From Rhodalgimonas zhirmunskyi (lineage in GTDB: Bacteria > Pseudomonadota > Alphaproteobacteria > Rhodobacterales > Rhodobacteraceae): a stretch of DNA of 64,000 nucleotides. The notes below the pieces were generated by a model, which was not told where the DNA came from, did no database searches, and saw nothing but the letters and a program-made list of their open reading frames with translations. The stretch's first letter is position 1; each line of letters opens with the position of its first letter. The stretch is from positions 62,001 through 126,000 of the forward strand of contig JANFFA010000005.1 of assembly GCA_030848925.1 (NCBI GenBank), read 5' to 3'. The position numbers were made by a program, and so were the translations under genes. Positions 42,202 through 52,219 of this stretch are shown here, piece after piece.

Positions 42202-42376
42202 GCGCTGAATGTTGTCCATCTGGGCGCCGGATCGCCTTGTCATTAGGCCGTTTCGGGCATCGCCCCCATGTAGGCAAAGCAAAGGCGGCTGGCAAGCTTT
42301 GCGGGGATTGACGATGCCGCGCACCGGCGTAAATGTTGCGCGGTTGAAACGGGTGACGCAGTCGAAGGAGCGGTCA

Positions 42377-43573
42377 ATGACATATGCAGGCGGGCGGGGA
42401 TATCTGGCCATTCCGGGGCCATCGGTGATGCCTGATCGAGTGTTGCAGGCGATGCACAGACCGGCACCCAACATCTACGAGGGCGATCTTGTCGATATGG
42501 TGTACGGCATCGTGCCGGACCTGAAATATGTTGCCAGAACAGAGCATTACGTCGCGATCTATACCGGCAACGGCCACGCGGCATGGGAGGCCGCCCTGTC
42601 CAACGTGGTGGCCGAGGGCGATAAGGTTCTGGTGCCGGCGACAGGGCGGTTTGGCCATGGCTGGGCGGATATGGCCGTGGGCCTTGGCGTCGTGCCCGAG
42701 GTGATCGATTTCGGTCGCGCCGGACCGTTTGACCCCAACCGCATCGAAGCGGCGCTCAGGGCGGACAAAACGCATGAAATCAAGGCGGTATTGGCCACGC
42801 ATGTGGATACGTCCTCGTCCGTGCTGAACCCTGTTGCAGAAGTGCGCGCGGCGCTGGACGCGGCGGGGCACCCGGCATTGTTGATGGCGGATTGCATCGC
42901 CTCAATGGGGTGTGACCGTTTTGAAATGGACGCCTGGGGCGTCGATGTGGCGATCACGGCAAGCCAGAAGGGGTTGATGGTTCCGCCGGGCTTGGGCTTT
43001 GTTTTCTTTAACGAAAAAGCCAAGGCGCAGCGGGCGGGCATGGCCCGGGTCAGCCGCTATTGGGACTGGACGCCGCGCGCCGAGCCCGAGATGTTCTATC
43101 AGTTCTCCGGCGGCACCGCGCCGACGCATCACCTGTTCGGCCTGCGCGAGGCGCTGGACATGATCCGCGAGGAAGGTATCGAGGCGATCTGGGCCCGGCA
43201 CGAACGCCATGCCCGCGCCGTCTGGGCCGCTGCCGACGCTTGGGCCGAGGCGGGCGTGTTGACCATGAATATCAAGGACATGGAGCATCGTTCGCGGGCT
43301 GTGACGGCGATGCGTGTGGGCCTGCCCTATGGGCCGCAATTGCGCGAATGGGTTGAGCAGCACGCCGGGCTGGTCCTTGGTATCGGGCTGGGCATGTCAG
43401 AGCCGGGCGACGAGGGCGGCAAGGGCTTTTTCCGGCTGGGTCACATGGGGCATGTGAATGCGCATATGATCATGGGACTTCTGGGCGGGATTGAGGCGGC
43501 GTTCCAAGCGCTTCAGATGCCGCATGGCGGCGGCGCACTCGAAGCGGCGGCGGCGAAGCTGGCCGAGATCTGA
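42377..43573 (+). CDS. PLP aminotransferase class V (serine/alanine--glyoxylate type)
   Basis: 398 residues from the ATG at 42377 with AAGGAG at 42365-42370; an upstream ATG at 42209 would run through the divergent phosphatase region. Features: YLAIPGPSVMPDRVL at the N-terminus, HVDTSSSVLNP, the aspartate in MADCIASMGCDRFEMD and the PLP lysine in TASQKGLMVPPGLGF. This matches serine-glyoxylate/alanine-glyoxylate transaminases. It moves amino groups to glyoxylate or pyruvate. It stands alone, so the preferred donor is not evident. Confidence 0.88.
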   Translation: MTYAGGRGYLAIPGPSVMPDRVLQAMHRPAPNIYEGDLVDMVYGIVPDLKYVARTEHYVAIYTGNGHAAWEAALSNVVAEGDKVLVPATGRFGHGWADMAVGLGVVPEVIDFGRAGPFDPNRIEAALRADKTHEIKAVLATHVDTSSSVLNPVAEVRAALDAAGHPALLMADCIASMGCDRFEMDAWGVDVAITASQKGLMVPPGLGFVFFNEKAKAQRAGMARVSRYWDWTPRAEPEMFYQFSGGTAPTHHLFGLREALDMIREEGIEAIWARHERHARAVWAAADAWAEAGVLTMNIKDMEHRSRAVTAMRVGLPYGPQLREWVEQHAGLVLGIGLGMSEPGDEGGKGFFRLGHMGHVNAHMIMGLLGGIEAAFQALQMPHGGGALEAAAAKLAEI

Positions 43574-43915
43574 CCCCTCCCATCACCTGTGCGCGGGCGA
43601 TGCGTTCGTCCGGGTTAACGGGCGTTTCTGTGCGTGAGCGCAGGTGTCTGCAATGCGTCTGCATCCTGTCTGCTATGCGTATGGCGCCGGTGTCGTCTCG
43701 ATTTTCCGTGGTATGGTGGTTAATGCCCCGCACGTTTACGGCCCGGGGCAGCCGGATGAACATTCGGTTGCAGGAGGGCGCGCCCGGGGCGCGTGCGGCC
43801 CGGCGTGGGAGGAGCGCAGGGCCGCACAGTTTCGCGATTTTCCGATCCTTTGAGCGATCTTTTGACCGGCTTGTGGCCAGTCCCTTGGCCGCTTTGCGGG
43901 CAGAGTGATCTGGGC
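43574..43915. other. Gene-free interval
   Basis: About 340 bp between convergent genes. Frames seen here are short, have no ribosome sites and show no family features. No repeat or clear terminator was recognised. Confidence 0.5.
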
Positions 43916-44308
43916 TCAGGCCTTGTCGGCCAACGCCTTGCACCAGGCTTCCATTTCCTTGGTCGCGACTTCCATCGGCGGTTCGAGGAAGGTGATGTGG
44001 AAATGATCGCCCATGTCGGCCACGCCGATCGAGCGCGGGCGCACGGCGAGCACTTTCGCATTGGGCAGGGCGACGCCGAAGCAGAAGACGATATTCTGTG
44101 CATCCGCAATCTCGGGCGCGATGGTGCCGTCGATGGACGTGGTATGTGCATAGTGATCGAAGGTCGCGATATAGGCGACCTTGGGGTGCGCGTCGATTTT
44201 CTGTTTCAGCGCGGCGATAACGGCGCTGGCGTCGGCGCAGCTGGTTTCGGCTTTCGGCAGGGTCATGTCGAAGACCGGGTATTTTTCCATCAGGAGCGAT
44301 TGCTTCAT
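43916..44308 (-). CDS. Conserved small protein (DUF6858-like)
   Basis: 130 residues from the ATG at 44308, which follows AAGGA; an upstream ATG at 44344 lacks a ribosome site. The sequence includes LLMEKYPVFDMTLPKAET, YIATFDHYAHTTSIDG, and VLAVRPRSIGVADMGDHFHI. No signal peptide or membrane segment. I associate this with proteins listed as DUF6858, from memory. The conserved histidine and cysteine residues suggest a ligand or metal site, but no function is known to me. Confidence 0.75.
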   Translation of the reverse strand: MKQSLLMEKYPVFDMTLPKAETSCADASAVIAALKQKIDAHPKVAYIATFDHYAHTTSIDGTIAPEIADAQNIVFCFGVALPNAKVLAVRPRSIGVADMGDHFHITFLEPPMEVATKEMEAWCKALADKA

Positions 44309-44408
44309 CTCGATATCCTTTATTGCAGATGTATCTTTGCTCATGTGGCATGGGGCGGATGGATTTGCGATGCGTCGGCATGTCTCAGGGACGGCGGGGC
44401 CAGTGGTA

Positions 44409-44434
44409 GGCCAAGACTTTGGGCCAAGACTTTG
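44409..44434. repeat. Perfect 13-bp tandem duplication
   Basis: GGCCAAGACTTTG occurs twice head to tail in the gap between the two small genes. It is likely a slippage product; no gene is affected. Confidence 0.75.
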
Positions 44435-44521
44435 GGCCGCGGGGCGGGGGGCGCGTGGTGGCTATGGGTATTTGGAGCCATAAAAGAGAGACGCGCGTGC
44501 GGCGTTTCCAAGCGGTGGCGC

Positions 44522-44710
44522 CTAGTCCATCCGTTGGCGGCGCAGGCGATGGGCGAAGCGCGTGATCATGTAATCCAGCAGCACCGCGACCGTCAGCACC
44601 GCCGGGAGGCCAAAACTGGCCCAGAGGAGGGCGAGGCTCCACAGCAGGTTGATGAAGCCGAGCGTGAGCAAGGCAGTTCGAGCAGTGAGACGGAGCGGAC
44701 GATCATACAT
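44522..44710 (-). CDS. Small membrane protein
   Basis: 62 residues from the ATG at 44710 (MYDRPLRLTARTALLTLGF). Two hydrophobic segments, about 13-30 and 34-48, are followed by a basic tail with HRLRRQR, suggesting a cytoplasmic C-terminus by the positive-inside rule. No family is recognised. It lies between the hisC-type gene and the DUF6858-like gene on the same strand and could share their transcript. Confidence 0.55.
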   Translation of the reverse strand: MYDRPLRLTARTALLTLGFINLLWSLALLWASFGLPAVLTVAVLLDYMITRFAHRLRRQRMD

Positions 44711-44778
44711 TGGCGGGCCTGAACGAAGGAAAGCCCCGCCAGTTTGACCGCCAAGTGCCAAGAAATGCTTAACGCGGA

Positions 44779-45909
44779 TCAGCCGACCGCGTCGCGGGCC
44801 GCGGCGAGGGCTTCGGGCAGTGCGGCCTCGAACGCGGCAAGATCGCGCGGGCGGCCACAGGAGAGCCGGATGCAGCGATTGCCCGGTGCGGCGAAGGGCA
44901 TACGCACGAAGATGCCACGCGCGACCAGTTCCTTGAGCAACTGGCCAGCCAGTTCAGCGCCTGCGCCGCAATCGATGGCGACGAAATTGGTGGCCGAGGG
45001 CAGCGCCTTGAGACCGTTTGCCGCCGCGATGCGGGTGATTTCCTCGCGGGCGTGGGCCACGTCGGCGATGGTCTGGGCGAGGTAGGGCTGATCCGCAAGC
45101 GCGGCCAGCGCGCCGGCCTGTGCGGCGCGGTTCATGCCGAAATGGTTGCGGATCTTGTGAAAGGCGGTGATCAGCGGTTCGGCCGCGAGGGCATAGCCCA
45201 CCCGCGCGCCGGCCATGCCGTAGGCCTTGGAAAAGGTGCGAAAGCGGATCACGCGGGGGTCGTTAATGTCGATCTCGGGAACGGCCTCGGCCGGGGCGAA
45301 TTCGACATAGGCTTCGTCAAGGGCGAGAAGCGTGCCGTCGGGGATGCGGTCAAGCTGTACCGTGATGTCGGCGCCGGGGGTGTAGCTGGCCATCGGGTTA
45401 TCGGGGTTGGCGAAATAGACCAGCTTGGCGCCGGTTTCGGCCGCCTTGTCCAGCAGCGCGGGCAGGTCTTCGCGATCGTCGTGATAGGGCAGTTTGACCA
45501 GCGTACCGCCGAAGCCCGCGACGTGGTAGTTGAACGTGGGATAGGCCCCTTCGGAAGTGACGACGCTGTCGCCCTCTTCAACGGTGAGGCGGGCGAGATA
45601 GCCCAAGAGCCCGTCGATTCCTTCGCCGACCATGATGTTTTCCGGCTTTACGCCGTGGTGCGCGGCCAAGGCATGACGCAGGTCGTGGCTTTCGGGATCG
45701 CCGTACATCCAGATTTCGGACGCGGCCTTTTCCATTGCGGCAATCGCCTTGGGGGAGGGGCCGAAGACATTTTCATTCGCGCCGAGGCGGGCGGTGAACG
45801 GGTGGCCCATGGCGCGCTCTTGTGCCTCGGGGCCGACGAAGGGAACGGTGGCCGGGAGGGTCTGGGCGAGGCGGGTGAGGCGGGGTCCGGGCGCGATGGA
45901 AGAGGGCAT
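44779..45909 (-). CDS. Histidinol-phosphate aminotransferase-family PLP enzyme
   Basis: 376 residues from the ATG at 45909 (MPSSIAPGPRLTRLAQTLPA). Class I/II fold with RLGANENVFGPSPKAIAAM, the aspartate/asparagine pair in YFANPDNPMASY and LALDEAYVEF, and the PLP lysine in FRTFSKAYGMAGARVGYAL. It resembles HisC, but no his genes are near, and Rhodobacteraceae often carry a second HisC-like enzyme with other amino-acid substrates. A role in histidine synthesis is possible but not supported by context. Confidence 0.87.
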   Translation of the reverse strand: MPSSIAPGPRLTRLAQTLPATVPFVGPEAQERAMGHPFTARLGANENVFGPSPKAIAAMEKAASEIWMYGDPESHDLRHALAAHHGVKPENIMVGEGIDGLLGYLARLTVEEGDSVVTSEGAYPTFNYHVAGFGGTLVKLPYHDDREDLPALLDKAAETGAKLVYFANPDNPMASYTPGADITVQLDRIPDGTLLALDEAYVEFAPAEAVPEIDINDPRVIRFRTFSKAYGMAGARVGYALAAEPLITAFHKIRNHFGMNRAAQAGALAALADQPYLAQTIADVAHAREEITRIAAANGLKALPSATNFVAIDCGAGAELAGQLLKELVARGIFVRMPFAAPGNRCIRLSCGRPRDLAAFEAALPEALAAARDAVG

Positions 45910-46029
45910 GAGGCGGCTTTCCTTAGAGGTTTGCAGGGGAGTTAGCCGTTGCAGCAGGGGTCTGGCAAGATGTTGAATGCAGAGGCCGGGTGCCCACATA
46001 GTATAAGTCCAAGCATGGAAGGAGTTCAC

Positions 46030-46194
46030 ATGACAGGGCTGACAAGACGCGGATTCATTGCCGCGACATTGGCGAGCGGGGCGGTGCGGGCTGTGCCGCA
46101 ACTGGCCAAAGCACCGCCTGCGCGGCGTATCCTGACGCTGGTTTACGATAAAGCGGCGGGCGCGATGCGCGCTGTGGAGCGCGTGGTGCACTAG
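46030..46194 (+). CDS. Very small twin-arginine signal protein
   Basis: 54 residues from the ATG at 46030 after AAGGAG. The N-terminus LTRRGFIAATLASGAV is a twin-arginine signal (R-R-x-F followed by a hydrophobic run). After likely cleavage only about 28 residues remain, ending in RAVERVVH. No domain is recognised. Its own strong ribosome site and position divergent from the hisC-type gene argue that it is real. It may be a Tat-exported or membrane-held peptide, or what is left of a longer Tat substrate. Confidence 0.6.
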   Translation: MTGLTRRGFIAATLASGAVRAVPQLAKAPPARRILTLVYDKAAGAMRAVERVVH

Positions 46195-46299
46195 ACCTCT
46201 GCCGTAGGGTCAGGGGTTTCCTTGTGCGGGCTTGCTGGGCAATCTGCCCGCGAAACCGAGTTCGTGAAACCGAGCCCGCGAAACTGAGGAGGAAAGCCC

Positions 46300-47091
46300 A
46301 TGGCACGAGTGAAGACAGAGATCCGCGATCACGTTGCGCATGTCACCCTGACGCGGGGCGACAAGATGAACGGCGTTGATTTCGAGATGGCCGAGAGCAT
46401 CGTCGCGGCCGGTGATGCGCTGATCGACAATGAGGATGTGCGTGCCGTGGTGCTATCGGGCGAGGGCCGGGCGTTTTGCGCAGGCCTCGACGTGCAGAGC
46501 TTTGCCGTGCTGGCCTCGCAGGACCCCGAGGCGCGGATCATGCCGCGAATGGGGGGGCGCAACACCAACCTGTTTCAAGAGGTTGCGATGGTCTGGCGGC
46601 GGGTGCCGGTGCCGGTGATCGCGGCACTGCATGGCGTGGCATTCGGGGCCGGGTTCCAACTTGCGCTAGGGGCGGATGTGCGGATCGCCCACCCCGAGAC
46701 CAAGATGGCCGTGATGGAGATGAAATGGGGGCTGGTGCCCGACATGAGCGGGATGGTCCTGATGCCCGAGGTGATGCGCTCGGACGTGATCCGGCGGATG
46801 ACCTATACGGCCGAGCCGGTTCTGGCCACCAAGGGGATCGAGTGGGGGTTCGTGACCGAACTGTCCGACGATCCGCTGGCGGCGGCACAGGGCCTCGCGG
46901 CGCAGATCGCGGGCAAGAGCCCTTCGGCCACGCGCGCGGCCAAGCGGCTTATCGCGTTTGCCGAAAGCGGCGCGGGCGAGGATGCGGTGCTGCTCGAGGA
47001 AAGCCGCGAGCAGGCGGCGCTGGTGGGCGGCAAGGACCAGCTAGAGGTGATTACCGCCAACATGCAGAAACGCGCACCGAAGTTTGGTTGA
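46300..47091 (+). CDS. Enoyl-CoA hydratase/isomerase (crotonase) family protein
   Basis: 263 residues. Crotonase features: VVLSGEGRAFCAGLDVQSF (oxyanion hole), ALHGVAFGAGFQLALGADVR and EMKWGLVPDMSGMVLMPEV. The ATG follows GAGGAAA. It acts on an acyl-CoA, by hydration, isomerisation or cleavage. At the first catalytic-glutamate position I see no clear glutamate, so plain hydratase activity is uncertain. It is monocistronic and converges with valS. Confidence 0.87.
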   Translation: MARVKTEIRDHVAHVTLTRGDKMNGVDFEMAESIVAAGDALIDNEDVRAVVLSGEGRAFCAGLDVQSFAVLASQDPEARIMPRMGGRNTNLFQEVAMVWRRVPVPVIAALHGVAFGAGFQLALGADVRIAHPETKMAVMEMKWGLVPDMSGMVLMPEVMRSDVIRRMTYTAEPVLATKGIEWGFVTELSDDPLAAAQGLAAQIAGKSPSATRAAKRLIAFAESGAGEDAVLLEESREQAALVGGKDQLEVITANMQKRAPKFG

Positions 47092-47121
47092 GAAACCCGG
47101 CTGGAAAAAACGGCTGAGGGG

Positions 47122-47243
47122 GGCCGAAGTCCTGCGAGGACTTCGGCCAAAATTCCTGCGAGGAATTTTAGGGCGCTGACGGTGAAGCCTGCGGGGATAT
47201 AAATCCTCGCAGGATTTATGGACGTTTTCCTCGTAGGAAAACG
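47122..47243. repeat. Cluster of four perfect hairpins with a shared CCT-NNN-AGG tip
   Basis: Four palindromes follow one another: 47122-47148 (12-bp stem), 47149-47169 (9 bp), 47199-47219 (9 bp) and 47223-47243 (9 bp). All are perfect, with 3-nt loops (GCG, GCG, CGC, CGT), and all have CCT and AGG closing the loop, while the outer arms differ completely. They fill the gap between the convergent crotonase and valS genes and could act as terminators or a repetitive element. Confidence 0.9.
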
Positions 47244-47249
47244 CCGTGT

Positions 47250-50200
47250 TTAACCGACCTCTTGCAGACGCGTGAGAGCCGCCTTGAGGGTTGCCTCTTC
47301 TTCTTGCCGCGCGGCGAGGTTTTCCTGTGCCTCGGCGACGACCTCTTCAGGGGCGTTCTCGGCGAACTTGGGGTTTGAAAGACGGCCACGCAGACCGCCG
47401 ATTTCCTTGCCGAGCTTTTGCAGCGTCTTTTCGAGCCGCGCTTTTTCCTCGTCCACGTCGATGATGTCGGCCAGCGGCAGGCCAAGCTCTCCGCCTTCGA
47501 CGGCGATGGTGATCGTGCCCTTGGGGAATTCCGCCATTTCGGTCAGGCTGTCGATCCGGGCGAGCCGCTTGATGAGCGTTTCGTTGTTGGCCCAGGCGGT
47601 GCGGCCGGCCTCATCAAGGCTGCGCAGCACCAGCGGGACCTTGAGACCAGCGGGCACGTGCATCTGGGCGCGGGCCGAGCGGATGTCTTCGATCAGTGAA
47701 ATCACCCAGTTCATCTCGCGGTCGGCGGCCGGGTCGACCAGATCGCTGCCATAGCTGGGCCATGCGCTCAGCATCAGGAAGCCGTCGCGCTGCGCCGTTT
47801 CCTGCCACAGTTCTTCGGTGACGAACGGCATGATCGGGTGCAGCAACACGAGGCATTGATCGAGTACCCAGCGCATGGTGGCGCGGGTTTCGGCCTGTGC
47901 CGCGTCGTCGTCGCCCTGCAACAGCGGCTTGGACAATTCGAGATACCAGTCGCAGACCTTGCCCCAGGTAAAGGCATACAGCGCCAGCGCGGCATCGTTG
48001 AAGCGATAGTCGCTCAGCGCCTGATCGACGGTTTCGCGCACCTTGGCAGTTTCGCCAATGATCCAGCGGTTCACCGTGGCGCTGGCCTGCGGGATTCCGG
48101 GCGCGACCGGCGCCTCGTAAACGCCGTTCATCTCGGCAAAGCGCACGGCGTTCCAGATCTTGGTGCCGAAGTTGCGATAGCCCTTGATGCGTTCCTCGGA
48201 CAGTTTCAGCACGCCGCCGATCGCCGCCATGGCGGTGTTGGTCATGCGCAGGGCGTCGGCGCCGTATTCGTCAACGATTTCAAGCGGGTCGATGACGTTT
48301 CCGGTCGTCTTCGACATCTTCTTGCCCTTCTCGTCGCGCACCAACTGGTGCAGGTAGACGGTGTGGAAGGGGATGTCATCGACCACGGCCAATTGCATCA
48401 TCATCATCCGGGCGACCCAGAAGAACAGGATGTCGAAACCGGTGACGAGCACATCGGTGGGGAAGTATTTCTCAAGCTCTTCGGTCTGTTCGGGCCAGCC
48501 CAGCGTGCCAATCGGCCAGAGACCCGAGGAGAACCACGTGTCGAGCACATCCGCCTCGCGCCAGATCGGATAGATCAGCTTGGTCGGGTCCTCGTCATGC
48601 GCCTCGTATTCGGCGAGCGATGCGGCCAGTGCCTCGATCGCCTCGGCGCGGGTCGCGACCTCGACGATGCGGGCGTGGTTGAGCGGTGTCGGCAGGGTGG
48701 CCAACACATCGTTGAATTTAGCGCAGACAGTTTCGAAATCGGTGGCGGCGTGGTGATGCTCATCTCCGACCAAAAGATGCTGATCAAGCAGGAAACGGCC
48801 CATTTCGACCATGTCGAGCGCGCCGTCGCCCTCGTCATCGACAAAGCCTTCGCCCGAGAGGTCGAGACCATACCACACCGGAATCTGGTGGCCCCACCAG
48901 AGTTGGCGCGAGATGCACCAAGGCTCGATATTCTCGAGCCAGTGGTAATAGGTCTTTTCGCCCGCTTCAGGGATGATTTTCGTGCGACCCGAGCGCACCG
49001 CGTCGAGCGCGGGGCCGACGATCTTCTCGGCATCGACGAACCACTGGTCGGTCAGCATCGGTTCGATCACCACCTTCGAGCGGTCGCCGAAGGGCTGCAT
49101 GATCGGCTTGGATTCGACCAGCGGCACGATCTCGTCCGCGCCCTCGGCGTCGGGTTTGAGTGCCGTCGTGCCAAGGCGCGGATCGTCCGCGCGGGTCATC
49201 ACGGCAAGGCCCTCGGCGGTGATCTCTTCGACCACACGCGCGCGCGCCTCGAAGCGATCCAGCCCGCGCAGGTGATCGGGGACGAGGTTGATGGCGTCGA
49301 CCTCGGCCTCGGTGAAGGGTTTGCCTTGGGCGAAATCCTGTGCCTTTTCGGCGGCGTGGGCATAAGCCTCGCCATCAGCGCGCAATTGGCCGCGCGTGTC
49401 CATCAGGCGATAGCAGGGGATATTGCCGCGCTTGGCGACGCCATAGTCGTTGAAATCATGCGCTCCGGTGATCTTCACCGCGCCCGAACCGAAGGTGGGA
49501 TCGGGATATTCGTCGGTGATGATCGGGATCAGGCGGCGGTGTTCCTTGGGCCCGACCGGGATTTCGCACAGCTTGCCGACGATGGGCGCATAGCGGTCAT
49601 CGCTGGGATGCACGGCCACGGCGCCATCGCCCAGCATGGTTTCGGGCCGGGTGGTGGCGATCGAGATGTAATCGCGTTCCTCGGTCAGGGTGATGTTGCC
49701 GTCTTCGTCTTTCTCGACATAGGTATAGGTCTCGCCCCCGGCGAGCGGGTATTTGAAGTGCCACATGTGGCCCGGGGTTTCGATATTCTCGACTTCCAGA
49801 TCGGAAATCGCGGTTTCAAAATGCGGATCCCAGTTCACCAGCCGCTTGCCGCGATAGATGAATCCCTTGTCGTACATCTCGACAAAGACCTTGATCACGG
49901 CGTCATGGAAATTGGGCGAATTCTCGTGCCCGGTGCGCGGATCGCCCGGCGCGCCGGCCATGGTGAAGGCATTGCGCGACCAGTCGCAGGAACAGCCCAA
50001 CCGCTTGAGCTGTTCGACGATGGTGCCGCCGTACTGGCCCTTCCATTCCCAGACCTTTTCAAGAAACTTCTCGCGGCCCAGATCGCGCCGACCCGGTTCG
50101 CCGTTGGCGGCCAGCATCTTTTCGACCTGAAGCTGCGTGGCGATGCCGGCATGGTCCTGCCCGGGCTGCCAAAGCGTGTCGAAACCGCGCATCCGGTGCC

Positions 50201-50402
50201 AGCGGATCAGGATGTCTTGTAGCGTGTTGTTAAAGGCGTGGCCCACGTGCAGCGCACCGGTCACGTTGGGCGGCGGGATCATGATGGTAAAGCTTTCGTC
50301 GCGGGTCGCCCCCGCGCCGGCCTTGAACGCGCCCGCGTCCTCCCAGGCCTTGTAGATGCGATTTTCGGCCTCGGCCGCGTTGAATGTCTTTTCCATCGCC
50401 AT
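47250..50402 (-). CDS. valS: Valyl-tRNA synthetase
   Basis: 1050 residues from ATG 50402, preceded by AGGA; the frame extends upstream to 50462 without similarity. HIGH-type motif [14 protein letters not shown] near residue 40, a long CP1 editing domain, [14 protein letters not shown], the anticodon-binding helical domain, and a C-terminal coiled coil (about 980-1050) rich in E, K and L. It is about 100 residues longer than E. coli ValRS; the extra length lies partly in a region with [20 protein letters not shown]. It charges tRNA-Val. Confidence 0.97.
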   Translation of the reverse strand: MAMEKTFNAAEAENRIYKAWEDAGAFKAGAGATRDESFTIMIPPPNVTGALHVGHAFNNTLQDILIRWHRMRGFDTLWQPGQDHAGIATQLQVEKMLAANGEPGRRDLGREKFLEKVWEWKGQYGGTIVEQLKRLGCSCDWSRNAFTMAGAPGDPRTGHENSPNFHDAVIKVFVEMYDKGFIYRGKRLVNWDPHFETAISDLEVENIETPGHMWHFKYPLAGGETYTYVEKDEDGNITLTEERDYISIATTRPETMLGDGAVAVHPSDDRYAPIVGKLCEIPVGPKEHRRLIPIITDEYPDPTFGSGAVKITGAHDFNDYGVAKRGNIPCYRLMDTRGQLRADGEAYAHAAEKAQDFAQGKPFTEAEVDAINLVPDHLRGLDRFEARARVVEEITAEGLAVMTRADDPRLGTTALKPDAEGADEIVPLVESKPIMQPFGDRSKVVIEPMLTDQWFVDAEKIVGPALDAVRSGRTKIIPEAGEKTYYHWLENIEPWCISRQLWWGHQIPVWYGLDLSGEGFVDDEGDGALDMVEMGRFLLDQHLLVGDEHHHAATDFETVCAKFNDVLATLPTPLNHARIVEVATRAEAIEALAASLAEYEAHDEDPTKLIYPIWREADVLDTWFSSGLWPIGTLGWPEQTEELEKYFPTDVLVTGFDILFFWVARMMMMQLAVVDDIPFHTVYLHQLVRDEKGKKMSKTTGNVIDPLEIVDEYGADALRMTNTAMAAIGGVLKLSEERIKGYRNFGTKIWNAVRFAEMNGVYEAPVAPGIPQASATVNRWIIGETAKVRETVDQALSDYRFNDAALALYAFTWGKVCDWYLELSKPLLQGDDDAAQAETRATMRWVLDQCLVLLHPIMPFVTEELWQETAQRDGFLMLSAWPSYGSDLVDPAADREMNWVISLIEDIRSARAQMHVPAGLKVPLVLRSLDEAGRTAWANNETLIKRLARIDSLTEMAEFPKGTITIAVEGGELGLPLADIIDVDEEKARLEKTLQKLGKEIGGLRGRLSNPKFAENAPEEVVAEAQENLAARQEEEATLKAALTRLQEVG

Positions 50403-50489
50403 GAACTTAGTCCTGCTTGATCCCGAAGGGGTTTCGGGTTCCTCTACCGAAAGGCCGGGCAAAGGGAAAGCCGCGGCTTCGAATTTTCG

Positions 50490-51554
50490 ATGTTAACACG
50501 GGTGAACAGGCGCATGACAGGCAGGATTGAAATCGGCAACGACAGGTCCGGGTCGGCGCATATGATCGACGAGGCGGGTCAGCTGATCACCTCGATGCAG
50601 GCGTTTCACCTTGATGGCGCGGGCGGAATGACGGCGATCGAGGTGCCCGCCGGGATGGCGGACCTTCCAGGGGACGGGTTCAACTGGGTGCATATTCTTG
50701 GGCGTAGCGACGAGATCGACGCATGGCTCAGGGGGTCGGGGATCGATTTGATTTCGCTGGCGGCGCTGACGGCGGAGGAAACCGCGCCGCGGGCCACGGC
50801 GCAGGGGCAAACCATCCTTGTGAACCTGCGTGGCGTGAACCTGAGCCCGGGGGCCGAGCCGGAGGACATGGTGTCGATCCGCATGTTCATCTCGGAGCGG
50901 CTGGTGATCAGCCTGCAACGCCGCCCGCTTTACGCGGTGCGCGACGTGATCCGCGACGGCGAAGGCGGGCATGGTGCGGTCAGCCCCGGCGAATTGGTCG
51001 CACGGATCGCGCTGCGTTTGGCCGAGCGGGCCGAGCCGGTGGTGATGGCGCTGAACGAGCGGGTGGATGAGCTTGAGGATCAGGTGATCGAAGAGAACAG
51101 TTCGGTCCAGCGGGGCGATCTGGCCGATATTCGGCGGATGGCGATCATGATGCGGCGCTACATGTTCCCGCAGCGCGATGCGTTGAATCGGTTCGAGTTG
51201 GAAGAGATGGACTGGCTGCACGGGCTGGGCCGGTCGCGCCTGCGCGAGGCGGCCGAGCGGATGACACGGCTGGCCGAAGAGCTCGATTCGATCCGCGACC
51301 GGGCGCAGATCGTGCGGGACGAGGTCATGGACCTGCGCGGCGAGGCGATGAACCGGCAGATGCTGGTGCTGTCGGTGGTTACGGCGGTGTTCTTGCCGCT
51401 GGGCCTGATCACAGGCCTGTTGGGGATCAACGTTGGCGGCATTCCGGGGGCAAGCGTCGGCTGGGCCTTCTGGGGGGTGGTCGGCGTGCTGATCGTGCTG
51501 GCGGTGATCCAGTTCTGGGTGTTCTGGAAAATCGGGTTGATCCGGCGGGGATAG
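50490..51554 (+). CDS. zntB: CorA-family divalent metal transporter (ZntB-like)
   Basis: Up to 354 residues; starts at 50490, 50514 and 50562 are all possible and none has a strong ribosome site. The soluble N-terminal domain leads into a long helix ([20 protein letters not shown] onward). Two C-terminal membrane helices follow, the first ending in the pore signature as GINVGGIPG, which is the ZntB-type G-x-N with a following GGIPG. It moves Zn or another divalent cation. It is divergent from valS and converges with engB. Confidence 0.85.
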   Translation: MLTRVNRRMTGRIEIGNDRSGSAHMIDEAGQLITSMQAFHLDGAGGMTAIEVPAGMADLPGDGFNWVHILGRSDEIDAWLRGSGIDLISLAALTAEETAPRATAQGQTILVNLRGVNLSPGAEPEDMVSIRMFISERLVISLQRRPLYAVRDVIRDGEGGHGAVSPGELVARIALRLAERAEPVVMALNERVDELEDQVIEENSSVQRGDLADIRRMAIMMRRYMFPQRDALNRFELEEMDWLHGLGRSRLREAAERMTRLAEELDSIRDRAQIVRDEVMDLRGEAMNRQMLVLSVVTAVFLPLGLITGLLGINVGGIPGASVGWAFWGVVGVLIVLAVIQFWVFWKIGLIRRG

Positions 51555-51565
51555 GGCCTCGCGCC

Positions 51566-52219
51566 CTAGATCAGCCCGGCGATGATCGCGCGCAGATTGG
51601 CGATGCCGTCGCCCTTTTCCGACGAGGTCAGCACGATTTCGGGATAGGCCGCCGGGTGCTTGGACAGGGCGCTGCGCACTTGGGTCAGCACCTTGTCACG
51701 CTCGTGCGCCTTGACCTTGTCGGCCTTGGTCAGCACGCATTGGAAGGTGACCGCCGATTGATCGAGCAGCTTGAGGATTTCCTCGTCCACCGCCTTCACC
51801 CCGTGGCGCGCGTCGATCAGAACGAAGGCCCGGCGCAGGGATTGGCGGCCCGACAGGTATTGTTTGAGCAGCTTTTGCCACTTCGCCACCTTGTCGAGCG
51901 GCGCGTTGGCATAGCCATAGCCGGGCAGGTCGACGAGATAGCGCTCGTCCCCCAGCGTGAAGTAGTTGATTTCCTGCGTGCGCCCCGGCGTGTTGGAGGC
52001 CCGGGCAATCGCCTTGCGGCCCGTCAACGCGTTGATCAGCGAGGATTTCCCGACGTTCGAGCGGCCCGCGAAACAGACCTCGATCCGGTCGTCGGCAGGC
52101 AGGCCGGACATGGCGACGACGCCTTTGAGGAACTCGACCTCACCGGCGAACAGCTTGCGACCGGCCTCGGATGCGGCGTGATCGGGTTCGGGTGAAAGGG
52201 GGAAGGGAAGTTGGGTCAT
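51566..52219 (-). CDS. engB: Ribosome-biogenesis GTPase EngB/YihA
   Basis: 217 residues from the ATG at 52219, preceded by GGAGG. G1 GRSNVGKSSLINAL, switch region with SNTPGRTQEINYF, G3 DLPGYGYA, G4 LTKADK: a complete TRAFAC GTPase of the YihA/YsxC family, needed for large-subunit assembly. The start overlaps the MOSC gene stop (ATGA), and the MOSC gene overlaps yidC likewise, giving a coupled yidC-MOSC-engB unit. Confidence 0.95.
   Translation of the reverse strand: MTQLPFPLSPEPDHAASEAGRKLFAGEVEFLKGVVAMSGLPADDRIEVCFAGRSNVGKSSLINALTGRKAIARASNTPGRTQEINYFTLGDERYLVDLPGYGYANAPLDKVAKWQKLLKQYLSGRQSLRRAFVLIDARHGVKAVDEEILKLLDQSAVTFQCVLTKADKVKAHERDKVLTQVRSALSKHPAAYPEIVLTSSEKGDGIANLRAIIAGLI

Noticed and set aside
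43600..43908. Frame of 102 codons in the gap before the DUF6858-like gene
   Set aside because: No ribosome site, skewed arginine/serine composition and no recognisable features; overlapping frames of similar length exist in the same place.
47838..50222. Antisense open frame of 794 codons across valS
   Set aside because: valS is certain on the other strand with all synthetase motifs. Long antisense frames arise in high-GC genes from codon bias; this one has no ribosome site and no domain pattern.
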